Source: a bacterium (GTDB lineage: Bacteria; Bdellovibrionota_C; UBA2361; RFPC01). From it: 64,000 nt of DNA. Position numbers and translations under genes: made by a program. Location: assembly GCA_030428205.1 (NCBI GenBank), contig JAUIBK010000006.1, positions 1 through 64,000 of the forward strand. The letters run 5' to 3'. Below are positions 43,306-52,455 of the stretch, piece after piece; positions within the stretch are counted from its first letter, which is position 1, and each line of letters starts with the position of its first letter. The notes below the pieces were generated by a model. It was not told where the DNA came from. It was given only the letters and a program-made list of their open reading frames with translations, and ran no database searches.

Positions 43306-43446
43306 CCAGTTTTTTGGTCCTTTTCTGGGCATTTTTCCCCACTAAAAATAGCAAATCTCAAAGTGAGAGATTCGAACTCTACCCCGTAGGGACAAAACAG
43401 CGAATCTTTACATTCACGAAGTGAATGTAATCCTCAGGGTGCGCCA
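43306..43446 (+). repeat. tRNA-Arg(ACG) terminal repeat (141 bp)
   Basis: 59-bp spacer (43306-43364) plus an 82-bp core (43365-43446). The core has inverted T-arm GAGAGATTCGAACTCT, then CGAATC, palindrome TTACATTCAC/GTGAATGTAA, then the last bases of tRNA-Arg with CCA. The first ten bases of the next spacer (CCAGTTTTTT) recur. Same plan and length as the Ser units but different sequence. Confidence 0.85.
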
Positions 43447-43500
43447 CCAGTTTTTTAGTTGTTGTAGCTCCTTGTGCGTTTCTCACAGCTCCTTTTCCTC

Positions 43501-43629
43501 CTCATCATCCTGCACCTTCTCCTGCACCTGTCTCCAAATCCTTCTCAAACGACTGTTGTTTAAGTTTTATTATGATCTCGCGGAGCGAAGGGGAGGAATT
43601 AGGTGCAGGAGAAGGTGCAGGATGATGAG
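43501..43629. repeat. TGCACC-type long inverted repeat, copy 2
   Basis: Perfect 29-bp arms (43501-43529 and 43601-43629) rich in TCCTGCACC, with a 71-bp loop. The rest of 43447-43716 has no gene that I can support. Confidence 0.8.
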
Positions 43630-43716
43630 AAGGAGTACTTGCCTTTTTGCTTTCAAGAGAACTCTTGATAGTATTCCCTTCAAGAATAACAACGACTCTT
43701 CTTTAGGCCTCTCCCT

Positions 43717-44475
43717 ATGATCGAATCCGGAACACTTCAAACTTCCACCCAAAACGCAATTGGAACCATTACTTTTGCTCACCCAAAAGGAAACTCCTTA
43801 CCTGGTGAACTTCTCCGACAGATTGCCTCTCAGATAGATACACTTGGAGACGATAGTAATGTACGAGTCATTGTGTTGCGTAGTGAGGGAGAGCGGGCCT
43901 TTTGTGCCGGCGCTTCGTTTGATGAGCTTCTTGCTGTCTCAACCCTAGAAGAGAGCCGAGAGTTTTTTAGCGGCTTTGCAAAAGTTATTTTAGCCATTCG
44001 AAGGTGTCCAAAATTTGTCGTGGCTCGAGTACAGGGGAAATTCGTAGGTGGCGGTGTAGGAGTTGTCTCTGCTTGTGACTACGCGCTGGCAACAGAAAAT
44101 GCTCTAGGAAAGTTAAGTGAGATAGCACTAGGTTTTGGCCCGTTTATTATTGGTCCTGCTGTAGAGCGTAAAATTGGTAAAGCTGCCTTTTCTGTAATGG
44201 GTATTGATGCTGAGTGGAAGGATGCCCAGTGGTGTAAAGAGAAGGGCCTTTTTGCATCAGTCCATAAAGACATCTCTTCGCTTGATGCCGCAGTTCATGA
44301 GCTTCTCACCAGGCTTTCAGGGTATAATCCAGAAGCTATTGCTCAGATGAAATCTATTCTCTGGGAGGGGACTGAGCACTGGGAAAAGCTGCTGGCTGAG
44401 AGAGTTGAGATTACAGCTAACCTTGCGATTAGTGAATTTGTCCAGGCGAAGGTGCAAAGCTTTAAGGCCCAATAG
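43717..44475 (+). CDS. Enoyl-CoA hydratase/isomerase family protein
   Basis: A 252-residue crotonase-fold protein. The oxyanion-hole segments are 'AFCAGASFDELL' (about 68-79) and 'GKFVGGGVGVVSACDYALA' (about 108-126). The Glu pair that does hydration in E. coli FadB or rat ECH is not clear: 'LSEIALGFGPF' holds one candidate Glu. The exact reaction, whether hydration, isomerisation or another, cannot be told. It stands alone downstream of the tRNA region. Confidence 0.88.
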   Translation: MIESGTLQTSTQNAIGTITFAHPKGNSLPGELLRQIASQIDTLGDDSNVRVIVLRSEGERAFCAGASFDELLAVSTLEESREFFSGFAKVILAIRRCPKFVVARVQGKFVGGGVGVVSACDYALATENALGKLSEIALGFGPFIIGPAVERKIGKAAFSVMGIDAEWKDAQWCKEKGLFASVHKDISSLDAAVHELLTRLSGYNPEAIAQMKSILWEGTEHWEKLLAERVEITANLAISEFVQAKVQSFKAQ

Positions 44476-44644
44476 AGTCTAACTGTTTGTAATCATATGG
44501 TTTTGCCATAGGAGATCTTCCTAGTTTTTTTCAAGCACGTTAGCAAGCTAACCCCCCATAACTATAGATAGAACGTAGGACTCGATAAAGCCGTTTTGCT
44601 TTTGCGAAGGGAGAAGGTGACATCGAGCATAGGGGATACTTTAC

Positions 44645-46741
44645 ATGGCGCATTTCAATCCGAAGGTTGCAGCGGCAGCTGCGGCAATTGCACTTGGCGG
44701 TGTTGGCACAGCTGACGCAGAACAACAAGCAGGTCCAGAAACAACTCCAGAGAAAACCGCAGAAGTTGCTAAAGAGACGGCTGATACCATTGAGCTCGAC
44801 AAAGAAGAGCTTAAGACAAAAGCTCCAGAACTTTCTTCTGTTGAGATAGCTGCAAAGAAAATTGATCCTGACTCACTCTTTGCGCATCTGACCAACGATG
44901 CGAGTAAGCCTGTAGACGGAAGTGAATCTAAGGTAGAGGTTCTGCCAACTCAAGCGGAAAAAAGTGCTGAAACGAAAGCCGAAACACCTCCATCGAGGGA
45001 ACCATATTCACGTGCGGCGGCATTGGCATACTTAAGAGGCGCCGAGCCAGCCCATAGATCTGATCCCTCAAAGGTAGCCGTGAGTGGTCCTTGGGGTGAA
45101 AGTGCAAGTCCTGGAGCTACAAGAGATCCAATTGGAGCAGCACCGTCTAGCCCCGGTGCCGTTGTTGAGCAAGTAGAAGTGCTCTCCTCTGGAAGTGGTA
45201 AGTGGGCCGATCCTAGCCAAGATCTCAGGATCTCCTCAGTTCACGACCAAGAGCTCTATCAGACGTACCAAGCAATGAAAAATGCTGGTGTTGTTATTAC
45301 GTATCGTAATGCCGGTGATAAAACTCTCAGTGCGTCATATCCCATTGAGCCAGCTCTTGAGCAATCCTACAGAGACGCCGCTACGGCGCTAAGAAATAAA
45401 GCAGGATTTGAACTGAGAAGTGATGCAAATGGGAATCTCGTGGCTGTTTTTGAGACGGTTACCATTGCGCAAAGTGATTGGCGTGGAAATACGCTTTCTG
45501 CCCATGATCATCAACTCAAAGCGAAAGAGGAGCTGACAAAGCTCTTACAAAGCGCACGTAATACACTTATGAAAATTGAGGTCGATCCGGGATCAATCCA
45601 GCATGTTGGTGTTGATCGAAGTGGCGCTCTTACACCACAAACTATGACTCGAGAACAGTTAGAGGCTGCATTTGTTGGATTAGCCCAAGAGTCTGTTGTG
45701 GCCCAAGCTCAAGCCGAAAGATTACAGCTTCTAGAACAAGAGCTCCGCTCTGTTGATCCAGGTCGGTACCGTAGTGAACAAGATTATGAGCGAGAAGTTG
45801 AGAGGCGCCTCGGACGATGGGAGGAAGGGGTTCATCGTAATGAGCAAAAACATCAAAGAGAGCTTGATACAGCTTTAGCAAGAGCACAAAGAGACTATAC
45901 GCGAGAATATGGAAGAGCTGTTCAAGGAGCACATCAACTAGAAAAACGAAAGATCCAAGCGCAAGCCGAGGTAACTAAAATCGCTGAGCGTATGCGTGGG
46001 GACCAGAATAAATTTGCGAATGATGTTAGGAGAGTTGCAGGATTAACAAACATAGAACAAGCCTGGAATAAGATAGGTGAAGTGAATATTCCACAGGAAA
46101 ACAAGGCTCCTATTGAGACCTATCTCTCCGAAGATGTGTATATTGTACGGGATCAATTTATTGCTCAGATTGAAGAAGGATATGTACCATTTCTGGCCGT
46201 AACAGAGAGAGACTTTTCCTCCCCCGAGGCAATTGTTCAGGGGATGAGTGATGAAGAATTGCGTGAAATGCTCACTCAGCTACAAGATCAAAAGTATCAA
46301 GCCCTCGATCGATATGATGCAACACAAGAACGTTTAGAGAAGCATTCTACTGGTGATGCTTTTGAAAATGTTATTGCTGGTGCAATGTCTCAAGTAGAAC
46401 AAACGGCTATCGCAACATCACTAACAGAAATTACAATTCGTGAGATCTCAGATGAAATCAATGTCCTCAAGGATAATAAGATCGAAACACAATCAGCGAG
46501 ATTAAGTGCGGATAAGGCCAGGGCCCTTCTCAGAGCCTACGAGACGAAGGTGAGAGCGCAAAGGGATGCAGCAAGAGGGGCTCTTAGAAACTGGAAAGAT
46601 GGGCAAGACAAGAGCATTATAGGAGGTGTAGGAAAAGAAGTAGAAAAACAAGGGAAGGACGTTATTGAAGGTGGTATTGAAAAAGTTGGCAAAGAAATTG
46701 GAAAAAAAGTAAATGAAAAGATCGGGGATATCTTTAAGTAG
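44645..46741 (+). CDS. Large coiled-coil protein, paralogue A of a tandem pair
   Basis: A 698-residue protein that I do not recognise. The N-terminus 'MAHFNPKVAAAAAAIALGGVGTADA' looks like a weak signal or membrane segment, followed by an acidic, Pro/Thr-rich linker to about residue 190. A short domain starts at 'LYQTYQAMKNAGVVITY' (about 203). From about residue 335 to 670 it is long charged coiled coil, ending 'ALRNWKDGQDKSIIG'. The second half is collinear with the next gene. The C-terminus is Lys/Glu-rich. Possibly a structural or envelope-spanning protein. Confidence 0.65.
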   Translation: MAHFNPKVAAAAAAIALGGVGTADAEQQAGPETTPEKTAEVAKETADTIELDKEELKTKAPELSSVEIAAKKIDPDSLFAHLTNDASKPVDGSESKVEVLPTQAEKSAETKAETPPSREPYSRAAALAYLRGAEPAHRSDPSKVAVSGPWGESASPGATRDPIGAAPSSPGAVVEQVEVLSSGSGKWADPSQDLRISSVHDQELYQTYQAMKNAGVVITYRNAGDKTLSASYPIEPALEQSYRDAATALRNKAGFELRSDANGNLVAVFETVTIAQSDWRGNTLSAHDHQLKAKEELTKLLQSARNTLMKIEVDPGSIQHVGVDRSGALTPQTMTREQLEAAFVGLAQESVVAQAQAERLQLLEQELRSVDPGRYRSEQDYEREVERRLGRWEEGVHRNEQKHQRELDTALARAQRDYTREYGRAVQGAHQLEKRKIQAQAEVTKIAERMRGDQNKFANDVRRVAGLTNIEQAWNKIGEVNIPQENKAPIETYLSEDVYIVRDQFIAQIEEGYVPFLAVTERDFSSPEAIVQGMSDEELREMLTQLQDQKYQALDRYDATQERLEKHSTGDAFENVIAGAMSQVEQTAIATSLTEITIREISDEINVLKDNKIETQSARLSADKARALLRAYETKVRAQRDAARGALRNWKDGQDKSIIGGVGKEVEKQGKDVIEGGIEKVGKEIGKKVNEKIGDIFK

Positions 46742-47160
46742 AGTCGCGTCAAATGAATTTTGCCTCGGATAAATAAAGAGTAGCCACTTGATTAATCGAT
46801 AAGAACGAAGTTGTTGTCATGCTCGTTTATGGTTCATATTTGTGAACTAAGATCTTTAAAACATTTTTTACGTGCCTCTTCCCATAACTGTCTGTTTGAA
46901 TTGATTGAAACCTCTCTTTTCCTGTCCTTGGAAAAGTTTTGATATAATACATCCCTCATCTCGCACAAGGCTGCCCCGCTGATTCCCCATTGATACAATC
47001 TCTCTCATTCTGTCCAGAGGTGCTCTCTGATGACTTCCACACACCAAGGAGAGTGGCCTCTCTAAGCCGTTGATATCTCTACAGTAAAGACATTTGCACA
47101 AATAGTGCACCTGGTGTGCGAGGAGCCCATAACACTTCTTAGAGTAGTTACCTAAGAGAG
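46742..47160. other. Intergenic, no supported gene
   Basis: About 420 bases with no convincing reading frame. A TATAAT hexamer at 46953-46958 could be a -10 element, but the upstream -35 is weak. A transcript for the downstream gene or a small RNA may start here. Confidence 0.3.
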
Positions 47161-49158
47161 ATGGGAAGGTTTATGTCTGATTTTGAAGAGGTCCAGGACG
47201 TATCTTCACGATATGCAACAGATCAAGAAGTTGCTGAAGTGCAAGATATTCGAAGAAGAGGAGGGCTTGATAGAGCTGAGCTTCCAGCTCAAAGCCGCGA
47301 GGTCGTGTCTCGTGAAGAGTGGGCACAGATGTCTCAAACACAGGCGGGGGATCTCTTTAGTGCAATACTAGAGGATCCGCATTCTTCTGTACTTCAAGAC
47401 GGCGAGAATCAACAAGAATTAACATTACAACAGCAACTTGGTGTTGAACCGAAAGGACGTCAAAATACCTTAGCTCAACAACTTGGTGTTGAAGAGAGAG
47501 AGCTTACTCGCCTAAGCACTTCTCAAGCAAACCATGAATACGACGCATCAGGTAGTGGCGCAATGTCACAAGGACCGTGGGGACAGGACGCACTAAATGT
47601 AAGTGGTTCATCCAATACTTTTCAAGCAAGACATGAGAATGCAAGCAGAAATGGGGCTATGCCACAAGGACCTCGGGGGCAAGGCACCACCAATGAAGGT
47701 GGTACGTCAAAAATTGTTCAAGCAAGACATGAAAATTCAGGCAGAAGTAAGGCAATGCCACAAGGAGCCCCGGCGCAAGACGCCCCAAAGCAGGGCGATG
47801 GCCCACGGGCGCAACTTGCAGTGACCCTCAAACCAGAAGGTCGTCTTTTTGGTACATATGGAGATTTAGTGCTTGATCCAACCCGATCCCCAGCGCTTTA
47901 TCAAACGTACCGTGATGCGAGCGAAGCTGGAGTCATAACGGAATACCACTTAAGTGAGCGTTCTGGAGTTGGTGAGTTTCGCTTGAGCTATCAAAACCTC
48001 ACTGTAGATATTGAAGTGAATATCGAAGGGAATTGGCAACAAGAACTTCTTGATGGCTATAATGAACTGAGTCGTAGGGCGAGCCACGCCACATCAGCTA
48101 CACACACAGCGCAGTCGCGTAACGTTGACTTGGCACAAGCTTCACGAACTGAACTCGAACAAGAGTTTCTCGAGCTTTCGCAAGAGGCAGCAAGAGAGCG
48201 TATCGAAGCAGAGCACCTTCTGACACTTGAACAGCAGCTTAGTACCATCTCACGATCGAGGTATCGCTCCGAGGGTGAGTATCAAGCAGCTGTTCAAGCT
48301 GAAATGCAAAGGTGGAGTAGGGAGGTAGAAAGAACAGAGTCGCGTCACACAACTGATATCACAAGAGACCTCTCCCGTGCTCGACAAGATTATGAACGGG
48401 CCTACACAGCGGCCGAGAGAAAAACGCTCAAGATTGAACGTGAGCAGGAGAGGATCGAGACGAGAATTGAAAACTCTGCTGAACGTTTAATTGCGAGACA
48501 AGAAAACTTTGAAAACGATCTGGCAGAAGTAACGGGATATACTCGACTTGGTGGTCTCTTTAAGAAGGTGCTCGATCTCGACATCCCTAAGAAAACTCGT
48601 AACCGAGTTGACGCGTATAGAAATGCTGACATCGAAGGTCGAAAACAGGAGTCCCTGGAACTTGTCGACGGAGAGCTAGGAAAATTTACCCGCATTGAAA
48701 AACTTCATTTTGAAGATCCATCCGCAATGTTTTCACAAATGAGTGATGAGAAGTTGCGCGGAATGCTCAGTGAGATCCAACGGCAAAGAGACAGTTCAGT
48801 AGATCGATCTCGCGATGTTCGTGAGCGGTTAGATGGGTATAGTTTTGGTGCACGCTTTGATGACACTCTTGAGAGTGCAATGGAGCGTGTACAATCAACA
48901 GCTGTTGCGACACAAACAGAGCTCGCAACGCTTGAAGCGATACGCGCAGAAGTCGATGAGTTGCAAGCATTAACGAGCGACGCTGAGCTCGCCATCGTTC
49001 AAGCAAAAAGTGCTGGAGACGACTTTTCCACCTACGAGGAAGAAATGAAAGGAAAGGAGAGGACTGCACGTGAAGCGTTAAAAAACTGGGAAGAGGGACA
49101 AGATAAGAGTCTCATGGGACAAATCTTTAAAGATACTGTTCGAATACGGAGGAGATAG
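47161..49158 (+). CDS. Large coiled-coil protein, paralogue B of a tandem pair, with internal peptide repeats
   Basis: A 665-residue protein, no clear signal. It shares with the preceding gene the 'LYQTYRDASEAGVITEY' domain (about residue 246), 'RYRSEGEYQAAV' at the coiled-coil start and the end motif 'ALKNWEEGQDKSLMG'. The N-terminal region is different. It contains two 'LAQQLGVE'-type copies (about 85-110) and three copies of a roughly 32-residue repeat (about 123-215, built on 'QARHEN...AMPQG'). An alternative ATG lies four codons later. Function unknown. Confidence 0.65.
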   Translation: MGRFMSDFEEVQDVSSRYATDQEVAEVQDIRRRGGLDRAELPAQSREVVSREEWAQMSQTQAGDLFSAILEDPHSSVLQDGENQQELTLQQQLGVEPKGRQNTLAQQLGVEERELTRLSTSQANHEYDASGSGAMSQGPWGQDALNVSGSSNTFQARHENASRNGAMPQGPRGQGTTNEGGTSKIVQARHENSGRSKAMPQGAPAQDAPKQGDGPRAQLAVTLKPEGRLFGTYGDLVLDPTRSPALYQTYRDASEAGVITEYHLSERSGVGEFRLSYQNLTVDIEVNIEGNWQQELLDGYNELSRRASHATSATHTAQSRNVDLAQASRTELEQEFLELSQEAARERIEAEHLLTLEQQLSTISRSRYRSEGEYQAAVQAEMQRWSREVERTESRHTTDITRDLSRARQDYERAYTAAERKTLKIEREQERIETRIENSAERLIARQENFENDLAEVTGYTRLGGLFKKVLDLDIPKKTRNRVDAYRNADIEGRKQESLELVDGELGKFTRIEKLHFEDPSAMFSQMSDEKLRGMLSEIQRQRDSSVDRSRDVRERLDGYSFGARFDDTLESAMERVQSTAVATQTELATLEAIRAEVDELQALTSDAELAIVQAKSAGDDFSTYEEEMKGKERTAREALKNWEEGQDKSLMGQIFKDTVRIRRR

Positions 49159-49244
49159 ACGCCTGCTGCATTCCTCTCTCGCGCAATCAGACCTAAGGGA
49201 TTATACTGCGTGCCACAAAGGAATTCGTTTGAAGGAAGAGCATT

Positions 49245-50180
49245 GTGGCAGACGAGAGCCCTCTCATAAGTATCATTATCCCAACATACAATGAAGCCGA
49301 GGCCATAGGCGACACCGTCTCCGATTTACAAGCTCTTAAGCTCCCCTCATGCGAAATTCTTGTTGTGAACGATGGAAGCAGTGATGAGACAGCCAAAGAG
49401 GCTGAGAAGGCTGGGGCACGTGTTCTTTCACATCCGTATAATATCGGAAATGGTGCGGCCGTTAAAACCGGTATACGAAATGCTCGAGGGCAGGTATTTG
49501 TTTTTCTTGACGGTGATGGTCAACACGATCCACAAGACATTCCACGTCTCTTAAGCCATATCTCTCGTTACCACATGGTTGTTGGTGCACGCACAAAAGA
49601 TTCACAGACGCATCTCCACCGAACTCTGGCCAACTTTGTCTATAACACCCTCGCATCTTTTATTGCAGAATTTAAGATTGAAGATCTCACCAGTGGGTTT
49701 CGAGCAATGAGACGCGAAGATGCGCTTCGATTTTGTGATATGTTTCCAAACCGGTTTTCGTATCCAACGACTTCTACGTTGGCGTTTCTCCGTTCCGGTC
49801 GCTCTGTAAAATATATTCCGATAACAACAAAGTATCGTCTTGGAAAAAGTAAGATTAAACTTATTCACGATGGTTTTGAGTTTCTCCTTATCATTATTAA
49901 AATAGCGATGTCATTTTCACCGCTTCGTATTTTTATCCCGGTATCATCGTTTCTCTTTTTTGTTGGTTTCTTGAGGTATATCTATACGTTTGTCTTCTTT
50001 CATCAGTTTACCAACATGTCTGCGCTGCTCATGAATTCAGCTGTGATTGTCTTTTTGCTTGGTCTTATAGCTGAACAAGTTGCCTCGCTAAGGCTAGAGA
50101 AGGGAAATGAGCTGTACCGAAGTGGTGACGAGGAGAGGTACAAAGAGTTCGCAACACTCTTTCCGCTCTCTAAAGATTAG
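49245..50180 (+). CDS. Polyprenyl-phosphate sugar synthase (DPM1/GT2 type) with membrane tail
   Basis: A 311-residue GT2 enzyme resembling dolichol/polyprenyl-phosphate mannose or glucosaminyl synthases: 'ISIIIPTYNEAEAIGDTV', 'VVNDGSSDETAKEA', 'NIGNGAAVKTGIRNA' and 'VFLDGDGQHDPQDI' (DGD metal site). The acceptor-loop segment is 'EDLTSGFRAMRREDAL'. Two C-terminal membrane helices anchor it. The GTG start has a GGAAGAG-type site upstream. The next gene is a polytopic GT-C-like protein that could use its lipid-linked sugar. Confidence 0.85.
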   Translation: MADESPLISIIIPTYNEAEAIGDTVSDLQALKLPSCEILVVNDGSSDETAKEAEKAGARVLSHPYNIGNGAAVKTGIRNARGQVFVFLDGDGQHDPQDIPRLLSHISRYHMVVGARTKDSQTHLHRTLANFVYNTLASFIAEFKIEDLTSGFRAMRREDALRFCDMFPNRFSYPTTSTLAFLRSGRSVKYIPITTKYRLGKSKIKLIHDGFEFLLIIIKIAMSFSPLRIFIPVSSFLFFVGFLRYIYTFVFFHQFTNMSALLMNSAVIVFLLGLIAEQVASLRLEKGNELYRSGDEERYKEFATLFPLSKD

Positions 50181-50192
50181 TATCGAGGAGAG

Positions 50193-51851
50193 ATGGAATT
50201 TCCACCATTAAAAGATAGGAGTTTGAGCGCCCTCCTCTTTGTGTTGAGTATAGGGATGTATATCTCAACTCTCTCGTACGGCTTTACGTATGACGATCTT
50301 ATTCATATTGTAACCAATCCTTACATTCGCTCCTGGAGTGGATTGAGTGGGGCTTTTTCAGAACCGATGTTTCCAGGAGATCTCTATCGCCCACTTGTCG
50401 TGGCTTCTTATGTTCTCAGCTATCAGCTTGTCGAGTTAGAGCCACTGTTGTATCACGGTGTAAATATCCTAGCGCATGCGTTCGTGGTGATCGTTCTTTT
50501 CTCCTTGTTACGCACTGTGTTTTCGTCTTCTTTTGCATTTGTTACCTCACTCCTTTTTGCTCTCCATCCGATTCATACAGAGACGGTAACCAATATTAGT
50601 GGTCGAGCAGAGCTTTTTGCTGCGCTCTTTGGGTTGCTCTCCTTGTTGTATGCTGTGCGAAAGGATGAAAAACGAAGTACGTGGTTGAGTCTCACATTCT
50701 TCTTCATGGCGCTTCTTTCAAAGGAGAGCGCGCTTGTTTTTTTTCCTCTTCTTGCCGTATTCGCCTATTATCGGGGTGCTTTTCTAGCGACGAAGCTCAT
50801 AACTTACTTCCTGCCTCTTCTTGCCTATTTGAGCCTACGATTTGTTGCTGTTGGATCTTTGCTTGGTGGGAGAACAATTGATGCGATTGATAATCCAATT
50901 GCTGCTCTTCCATTTTTTGAAAGGGCGACAAACGCACTATGCCACCTCTTTCATTACCTCTCTCTTTTGTTTGTTCCTCGGGAGCTGAGTGCTGATTACT
51001 CGTTTGCTCATATAGTTCCTCTGCCGCTGTTTCACTCTGAAATGTTATTGCCTCTTATTGGCATCGTGGTGGTGTTTCTGCTTGCATGTGTATTGCTCTT
51101 TTATCGAAAACGAGAGGGGCTGTTTCTTGCTTGGTTTTTTGTGGCATTTTCTATCACCGCGAATGTCATCATTCCTATTGGAACAGTTTTCGCTGAACGG
51201 CTAGCGTATCTTCCGAGTATTGGGGTAGTTGGAGTTCTTACCTCTCTTCTTTTCTTACTTGAGCGCAGGTGGTTTCGTATATCTTTGATTTCGCTGTTGT
51301 CTCTTGTTTTTGCTGCAAAAGGAGTGCTGTATCAGCAGTTTTGGGAAAACAATGAGTTACTTTTTTCACGTCAATTTGAAGTTTCACCACAAAGTATAAA
51401 AACGAAGCTAAATTACGCTGAGATTCTCCGTTCACATCAACAACACGAGCAAGCAAGAGAGGTGCTTTCTGAGGCACAAGCTCTTGTGCCACGTTCTGCT
51501 GACGTGCTGTTTGTGCTTGGTCTTGTCTCTTTGGACGTGGAAGAAATGTCGGAAGCTAAGCAGCTTTTTCAGCGAGCACTCAGAGAGAATCCAGATCACC
51601 TAGCTGCTCGAAACGCCCTTGCGCGATTGTACCTCAATCAACAGCAATATTCAGAGGCGTTGCGTGAGGCGCAGGGTATCCTTGCTCGAAATCCGTATGA
51701 TGAAAAAGCTCTTGTAACACGTTTTGCCTGCGCACTTCTCTTGCAAGACGCAGCGCTTGCTCAAAAAACACTGCATACGATAGAAGCTCTTAAAATCAAG
51801 AACAGAGATCTAGATCGACTCATGAAAATCTATCGGGAGATTGTTCAATGA
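50193..51851 (+). CDS. TMTC-like polytopic glycosyltransferase with C-terminal TPR repeats
   Basis: A 552-residue membrane protein with about ten hydrophobic segments. Signatures are 'FTYDDLIHIVTNPYIRSW' (acidic DD in the first loop, as in GT-C enzymes), 'LYRPLVVASYVLSYQL' and 'LLFALHPIHTETVTNISGRAELFAA', which is typical of TMTC/DUF1736 proteins. Residues 410-545 are TPR repeats. TMTC proteins are O-mannosyltransferases in animals; bacterial members are mostly uncharacterised. It is 12 bases from the upstream synthase gene and overlaps the next gene by four bases. Confidence 0.8.
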   Translation: MEFPPLKDRSLSALLFVLSIGMYISTLSYGFTYDDLIHIVTNPYIRSWSGLSGAFSEPMFPGDLYRPLVVASYVLSYQLVELEPLLYHGVNILAHAFVVIVLFSLLRTVFSSSFAFVTSLLFALHPIHTETVTNISGRAELFAALFGLLSLLYAVRKDEKRSTWLSLTFFFMALLSKESALVFFPLLAVFAYYRGAFLATKLITYFLPLLAYLSLRFVAVGSLLGGRTIDAIDNPIAALPFFERATNALCHLFHYLSLLFVPRELSADYSFAHIVPLPLFHSEMLLPLIGIVVVFLLACVLLFYRKREGLFLAWFFVAFSITANVIIPIGTVFAERLAYLPSIGVVGVLTSLLFLLERRWFRISLISLLSLVFAAKGVLYQQFWENNELLFSRQFEVSPQSIKTKLNYAEILRSHQQHEQAREVLSEAQALVPRSADVLFVLGLVSLDVEEMSEAKQLFQRALRENPDHLAARNALARLYLNQQQYSEALREAQGILARNPYDEKALVTRFACALLLQDAALAQKTLHTIEALKIKNRDLDRLMKIYREIVQ

Positions 51852-52441
51852 GAAGAGCGGTGTTCTTGATTCTTGTTCTCGTTTTGTTGCTCGCCCCACT
51901 GTTCTATCGGGCATATACCGAGAGTAGAGTTTCATATCTATTGGGGAAAAAATATGAGCAACAGCAAGATATTGTGGCAGCCGCACGTGCTTATAACGAC
52001 TCTGCCTCTTGGAGAGCGCTGTTTGTGGTTCCTGCAAGAGCATCTCTTGAGCGACTCCGCGCGCTTGTTCAGGATTCAGCTTTATCCCCAGGCGAGCGTC
52101 ATGAGGTACAGGTGCAGCTTTACCAAACATTAATGAGGTCGAGAACGCTTTTTGACAACAAAGAAGAACAAGAGCGCCTAGCTCTTGAGCAGCAGTTACT
52201 TACGTATGCCAGTGACAATAAAGGGAGTTCTCTTGTTCGACGTAAACACGATTTCGCTGTTCAAGAAGAAGTGCAGCTCTTTGTGCAGCTTGCTTTTTGG
52301 TGTTGGGTTCTCTCGGTAGCTGTTATGATTCGATATGGCTTTACTTCCGATGGGCGCCTAGTACCAAGGCCTTTCGTGAGCTCAGGGGGAGTTGCCATTG
52401 TATGCTTTAGTCTCTGGTTGTATTTCCTCACACTTGCTTAG
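51848..52441 (+). CDS. Membrane protein with TPR-like middle, function unknown
   Basis: A 197-residue protein with an N-terminal membrane helix, a helical cytoplasmic or periplasmic middle ('GKKYEQQQDIVAAARAYNDSASW...') and two C-terminal membrane helices. It overlaps the TMTC-like gene by ATGA and is probably part of the same glycosylation operon. Not recognised otherwise. Confidence 0.65.
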   Translation: MRRAVFLILVLVLLLAPLFYRAYTESRVSYLLGKKYEQQQDIVAAARAYNDSASWRALFVVPARASLERLRALVQDSALSPGERHEVQVQLYQTLMRSRTLFDNKEEQERLALEQQLLTYASDNKGSSLVRRKHDFAVQEEVQLFVQLAFWCWVLSVAVMIRYGFTSDGRLVPRPFVSSGGVAIVCFSLWLYFLTLA

Positions 52442-52455
52442 AGTTTGGTGACGAC

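Noticed and set aside
41797..43446. CRISPR array
   Set aside because: The repeats are about 140 bp with internal palindromes and tRNA ends, lie on both strands, and have no uniform short direct repeats, leader or cas genes.
43421..43720. Plus-strand frame of 99 codons in the TGCACC repeat
   Set aside because: Its composition (long Ser/Cys/Phe runs) comes from the inverted repeat and the tRNA-Arg copy.
46868..47110. Minus-strand frame of 80 codons between the paralogues
   Set aside because: No ribosome-binding site, no family resemblance, and biased composition.
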